Shown here: one piece after another, positions 52,636 through 55,146 of the stretch
Layout of the letters: each line of letters begins with the position of its first letter
How positions within the stretch are numbered: position 1 is the first letter of the stretch
Origin: an archaeon
GTDB lineage: Archaea; Micrarchaeota; Micrarchaeia; CAILAH01
Length of the DNA stretch: 55,146 bases
Assembly (NCBI GenBank): GCA_024274875.1
Contig: JAJSAH010000018.1
Coordinates: forward strand, 1 to 55,146
Reading direction: 5' to 3'
Notes under the pieces: model-generated
What the model was told of the DNA's origin: nothing
Databases searched by the model: none
What the model saw: only the letters and a program-made list of their open reading frames with translations
Position numbers and translations under genes: made by a program

Positions 52636-53359
52636 TCAAAAAATTGAATATCTGCCCAACCATATAGCGATTATACCAGACGGAAACAGAAGGTGGGCTA
52701 GGGAAAGAGGGCTTTATGTGCTGAAAGGGCATGAGAAAGGAATTGATAAAATAGGGGAAGTCCTTAAATGGTGCAAGGAATTTAAGATAAAATATGTCAC
52801 CATGTGGGGATTCTCTACAGAAAACCAAAATAGGAGCAAGGAAGAAGTGAAAGGTTTAATTAAACTATTCGAAACTAAACTCACAGAAATAATAAATGAT
52901 GCAAAAGCAAAAAGGAAGGATGAGAGCAATCACCCCAAGGTGAGGATAAGGTTTTATGGAGATATAGATAAGCTGTCATACACGCTGAAGAAATACATTG
53001 AAAAAATTGAGAACCAAACAAAAAATAATGATGAATTCTTCGTCAATTTTTTGCTCAACTACGGAGGAAGGCAGGAATTAGTTAAATGCGTTGCAAAGGC
53101 CGCTGAGGATTATAAAAAGGGCAAACTGAAAAACATAGATGAAAATGCAATAAGGAAATACTTCACAACCGGCGACCTGCCAGATGCTGATATAGTCATA
53201 AGAACCTCAGGAGAATACAGGCTTTCCGGATTAATGCCGCTGCAAAGCGGGTATAGCGAATTATTTTTTGTGAAAAAATATTGGCCTGATTTCAGTAAGG
53301 AAGATTTTGTTAATATACTCAAAGAATATTCAAGGCGCGAAAGAAGGTTTGGAAGATGA
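52613..53359 (+). CDS. uppS: Polyprenyl (undecaprenyl-type) diphosphate synthase
   Basis: cis-Prenyltransferase that makes the lipid carrier for glycans. 248 residues. Catalytic Asp23 in IIPDGNRRWAR, then WGFSTENQNRSKEEV, FLLNYGGRQELV, DADIVIRTSGEYRLSGLMPLQSGYSELFF with RRERRFGR at the end. Archaeal enzymes usually read R-L-S-G-F-L/P. AAAGGTGAT stands seven bases before the ATG. Its neighbours are GGR and a secretion ATPase, so a role in surface glycan or glycoprotein carrier lipid is likely. Confidence 0.96.
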   Translation: MSHHSSSNQKIEYLPNHIAIIPDGNRRWARERGLYVLKGHEKGIDKIGEVLKWCKEFKIKYVTMWGFSTENQNRSKEEVKGLIKLFETKLTEIINDAKAKRKDESNHPKVRIRFYGDIDKLSYTLKKYIEKIENQTKNNDEFFVNFLLNYGGRQELVKCVAKAAEDYKKGKLKNIDENAIRKYFTTGDLPDADIVIRTSGEYRLSGLMPLQSGYSELFFVKKYWPDFSKEDFVNILKEYSRRERRFGR

Positions 53360-54714
53360 CCGATTGGATAGGTTGGAAAGTATTGGATGAAGGAGCGTAC
53401 AAGATCAATCTGCCGAAACTAAGCGATGAAGAACGCGAAGTGGTCAACATCGTGTGCAAGGAATACAGCGATACTGCAAAAGATGAAATAATTGAAAAAG
53501 ATGAGGTCGCAAAGAAAATAATTAACAAGCTGCTCATGCAGCATCTTAAAAACAACAGAATGCTGGCGGATGAAGAGCAAGTAAATTACCTAACTGAAAC
53601 AGTATATATAATTAGTTATGGGTATGGACCGCTGTCATACTTATTAGAAGATGATTTATTGGAAGAGATTGCAGTGATAGGGCTTGAAACACCCGTATAT
53701 GTATTCCATAGGGAAAAAGGATGGCTAGATACAAATATAACGATTACATCGCGCGAATCTCTCATAGACATCATAAACAAGATGGCGCGGAAAGTAGGCA
53801 GAAGGATAACAATACAAAATCCTAGGCTCAACGCAGTGCTCCCTGATGGTTCAAGGCTGCACGCCACTATCGAGCCGATTTCTGAACTCGAACTAACAAT
53901 CAGAAAATTCAGAAAAAAGCCGCTGACTATAAAAGACCTAATTAAAACAGGATACAGCTTCGAGTTGCTGGCATTTCTGTGGATGGTGTTCCAAAACGAT
54001 AAGAATGTGATAATCTGCGGGAACACTGCCGCAGGAAAGACAACTGCGCTAAATGCGCTGTTTTCATTCGTGCCGCGCAATGAGAGAATTATTATACTGG
54101 AAGAAACTCCGGAAATAGTAGTAAAACACAAGCACCAAATAAAAATGAAATGCGATCCTGCAATGAATGTGGGAATGAAGGAATTGATTGAGGATAGTTT
54201 AAGGATGAGACCTGACAGAGTAATCATAGGGGAAGTGCGATCAAGAATGGAGATACTTGCAATGATTGAGAGCATGAATGCTGGGCAAGCAAGAGGATGT
54301 TATGCAACTATGCACGCGCACAGCGCAAAAGAGCTTGTGTCAAGAATGAGATATAATGGGGTTATCCCATCAGATATAAATGCAATTGATTTAGTGCTTG
54401 TGCAAAAAAGATTCCTTAGGTTTGGCAATGGAAAGTCAGTTAAAGAAATGCGTAAAATCATCGAGGTATGCGAGCTTGAAGAACGCAGGAACTCTGTGCT
54501 GATTAAACATCTTTACAAATATGACCCTAAAAGGGATTGCGTTGTTAAAACAGCTGCGCGCTCTAAGATAATCAGCGATATTGCATTCGCGAACGGAATG
54601 GATGAATCTGAAATACTCAGCGAAATCGAAAACCGATCAAAGTATTTAAAGAAAACACTATCCAAAAGTATAGATATTGTGGAAGCAATTCAAAACTATG
54701 GGGCTGTGGGCTAG
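53356..54714 (+). CDS. Type II/IV secretion ATPase (FlaI/PilB-like)
   Basis: 452-residue ATPase that powers assembly of pili or archaella. Walker A GNTAAGKT at 222-229, Asp box IIILEETPEI, Walker B VIIGEVR at 289-295 and His box TMHAHSAKELVSR. The N-terminal domain contains ISYGYGPLSYLLED and NPRLNAVLPDGSRLHATI. Start overlaps uppS stop (ATGA). No FlaJ/TadC-like membrane partner follows in the window. The last five codons and the TAG stop are shared with the 5' end of tRNA-Pro. Whether it is for pili, archaella or export cannot be told. Confidence 0.93.
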   Translation: MTDWIGWKVLDEGAYKINLPKLSDEEREVVNIVCKEYSDTAKDEIIEKDEVAKKIINKLLMQHLKNNRMLADEEQVNYLTETVYIISYGYGPLSYLLEDDLLEEIAVIGLETPVYVFHREKGWLDTNITITSRESLIDIINKMARKVGRRITIQNPRLNAVLPDGSRLHATIEPISELELTIRKFRKKPLTIKDLIKTGYSFELLAFLWMVFQNDKNVIICGNTAAGKTTALNALFSFVPRNERIIILEETPEIVVKHKHQIKMKCDPAMNVGMKELIEDSLRMRPDRVIIGEVRSRMEILAMIESMNAGQARGCYATMHAHSAKELVSRMRYNGVIPSDINAIDLVLVQKRFLRFGNGKSVKEMRKIIEVCELEERRNSVLIKHLYKYDPKRDCVVKTAARSKIISDIAFANGMDESEILSEIENRSKYLKKTLSKSIDIVEAIQNYGAVG

Positions 54715-54737
54715 CCTGGTATGCTACCAGCTTCGGG

Positions 54738-54785
54738 CACTGCAGAGAGGAGATAAAATACTTTGCGCCTCTCAATTGTAGGATA
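54738..54785 (+). other. Intron 1 of tRNA-Pro, anticodon loop 37/38
   Basis: A 48-base insertion after G37. Near its ends CTGCA and TGTAG can pair, and internally GAGAGG and CCTCTC form a 6-bp hairpin, the sort of structure tRNA endonuclease recognises. Exact boundaries uncertain by about one base. Confidence 0.8.
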
Positions 54786-54806
54786 AGCTGGAGACCCCAG
54801 TTCAAA

Positions 54807-54823
54807 AGCAATAGTTCTGGAAA
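54807..54823 (+). other. Intron 2 of tRNA-Pro, in the T-loop
   Basis: A 17-base insertion in the T-loop (start of the loop TTCAAA, then AGCAATAGTTCTGGAAA, then T and the 3' T stem CTGGG). Without it the loop is the ordinary seven bases. Because of A runs at the junctions, the boundary may be shifted by 1-2 bases. Introns here are non-canonical. Confidence 0.75.
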
Positions 54824-54885
54824 TCTGGGCAGCCCCATTCTAATTATAATTTTTTAATCATTAGCAGCCTAAAAACATCAATCCT

Positions 54886-55030
54886 GCGGCAGTAGTCTAA
54901 CCTGGTTAGGACATGGGCCTTCCAAGAACCTTTTCTCTGGTGCGCAGGAATACCTGCTTTCCAAGAAAAGCTTCGCCAAAAGAAGGCATGAGGAAAGCCT
55001 ATGATCCGGGTTCAAATCCCGGCTGCCGCA
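54886..55030 (+). tRNA. tRNA-Gly (UCC) with a 71-nt intron
   Basis: Acceptor GCGGCAG/CTGCCGC with discriminator A; D arm GTC...GAC; anticodon stem TGGGC/GCCTA; loop CTTCCA|A with anticodon UCC; T arm CCGGG-TTCAAAT-CCCGG. Mature length 74. The intron is at 37/38. No CCA encoded. The T-arm 3' half and acceptor 3' strand are copied once more 84 bases downstream. Confidence 0.93.
54925..54995 (+). other. Intron of tRNA-Gly
   Basis: A 71-base insertion after A37. It can fold: CTTTTCT pairs with AGAAAAG and GCAGG pairs with CCTGC around an AATA loop, so the arms likely stack into a rod. Boundaries uncertain by a base. Confidence 0.8.
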
Positions 55031-55146
55031 TTCATTATGTTTCTGCGCCAGCCTTGCAAATCAAAGATTTGCCACTCTCGCTTTGCTTCGCAAACCTCGA
55101 TCCCGGCTGCCGCATTCATTATGTTTCTGCGCCAGCCTTGCAAATC
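55016..55146 (+). repeat. Two 47-nt direct repeats, 84-nt period, derived from tRNA-Gly 3' end
   Basis: The 47 bases at 55016-55062 recur exactly at 55100-55146, with 37 unique bases between them (period 84). The first 15 bases of each copy are the 3' end of tRNA-Gly; the other 32 are downstream flank. Between the copies there is the inverted repeat GCAAATC-AAA-GATTTGC (55056-55072) and TTTGC-TTC-GCAAA. The window stops at the last base of copy 2, so further copies may follow or the assembly may have stopped in the repeat. Confidence 0.85.

Larger units (their letters stand above)
54700..54837 (+). tRNA. tRNA-Pro (CGG) with two introns
   Basis: Acceptor GGGGCTG/CAGCCCC with discriminator A at 54837; D arm; anticodon stem CCAGC/GCTGG; anticodon loop TTCGGG|A giving anticodon CGG; T stem CCCAG/CTGGG. 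A 48-nt intron sits at 37/38 and a second 17-nt intron lies within the T-loop (TTCAAA|T). Removing both gives a 73-nt tRNA with normal loops. The first 15 bases are also the 3' end of the ATPase gene. No CCA encoded. Confidence 0.9.

Noticed and set aside
55016-55146. Repeat with a 37-base spacer, looking like the first unit of a CRISPR array.
   Set aside because: Only two copies, the repeat is 47 bases and begins inside a tRNA gene, and no cas gene is in the window.

Overview
The window is archaeal chromosomal DNA. It carries an archaeal S10-type ribosomal cluster (L3-L4-L23-L2-S19-L22-S3-L29-aIF1-Rnp1), TFB, RNA polymerase subunit L, the exosome subunit Csl4, an archaeal class I CCA-adding enzyme, Trm1, Elp3, LonB and ether-lipid enzymes (GGGP synthase, geranylgeranyl reductase). 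Promoters are TATA-type (TTTATATA/TTTAAATA), many genes look leaderless, and internal genes often have GGTGAT/AGGTGG ribosome binding sites with GTG or TTG starts. Several tRNAs have introns, one of them in the T-loop. Short intergenic distances, many unassigned small proteins and bacterial-type acquisitions (DnaK-DnaJ-GrpE, Pta-AckA, Ku, ACP/AcpS) suggest a DPANN-like archaeon, perhaps a Micrarchaeota or Diapherotrites relative. That placement is inference, not proof. The window may be a whole contig: its left end cuts a gene and its right end stops exactly at the end of a repeat copy.

Layout. 1-4.1 kb: an envelope region on the minus strand, with a truncated fibre-like secreted protein, a HEAT-like protein, a lipoprotein, a secreted coiled-coil protein and a membrane-anchored winged-helix regulator. 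Three TGGAAACT octamers flank the TATA-like sequence in front of the coiled-coil gene. 4.1-10.7 kb: Mn-type pyrophosphatase, a small protein plus Ku, a zinc-phospholipase-C-like protein, NAD kinase and a DJ-1/PfpI protein. 10.7-15.2 kb: grpE-dnaK-dnaJ and a DEAD-box helicase. 17.2-23.5 kb: glmS, then pta-ackA-acpS (+) convergent with thiolase-DUF35-ACP (-). This is the most unusual region, because most archaea lack ACP and AcpS. 23.6-32.4 kb: cobalamin adenosyltransferase, the ribosomal cluster and secF-secD. 32.4-46.6 kb: tRNA-Ile, CCA-adding enzyme with a beta-CASP nuclease, Trm1, TFB, LonB, Elp3, YjbQ, a DUF4010/MgtC membrane protein, GGGP synthase, and a split NSUN methyltransferase/PUA-like pair. 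46.5-49.2 kb: intron-containing tRNA-Val, an epimerase, a winged-helix protein and a DUF373 protein. 49.3-54.7 kb: csl4-rpoL-DUF99-signal peptidase, then GGR-uppS-secretion ATPase. 54.7-55.1 kb: tRNA-Pro with two introns, tRNA-Gly with one, and an 84-nt-period repeat that copies the tRNA-Gly 3' end.

How the genes fit together. Most of the window is core information processing (ribosome, RNA polymerase, exosome, tRNA maturation and modification) together with membrane and export functions (SecDF, signal peptidase, type IV pilus-like ATPase, isoprenoid lipids). The acetate/acyl-carrier block could join acetyl-CoA/acetyl-phosphate conversion to condensation on an acyl carrier protein. This is a hypothesis drawn from gene order and motifs. 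No intergenic stretch exceeds 300 bases.
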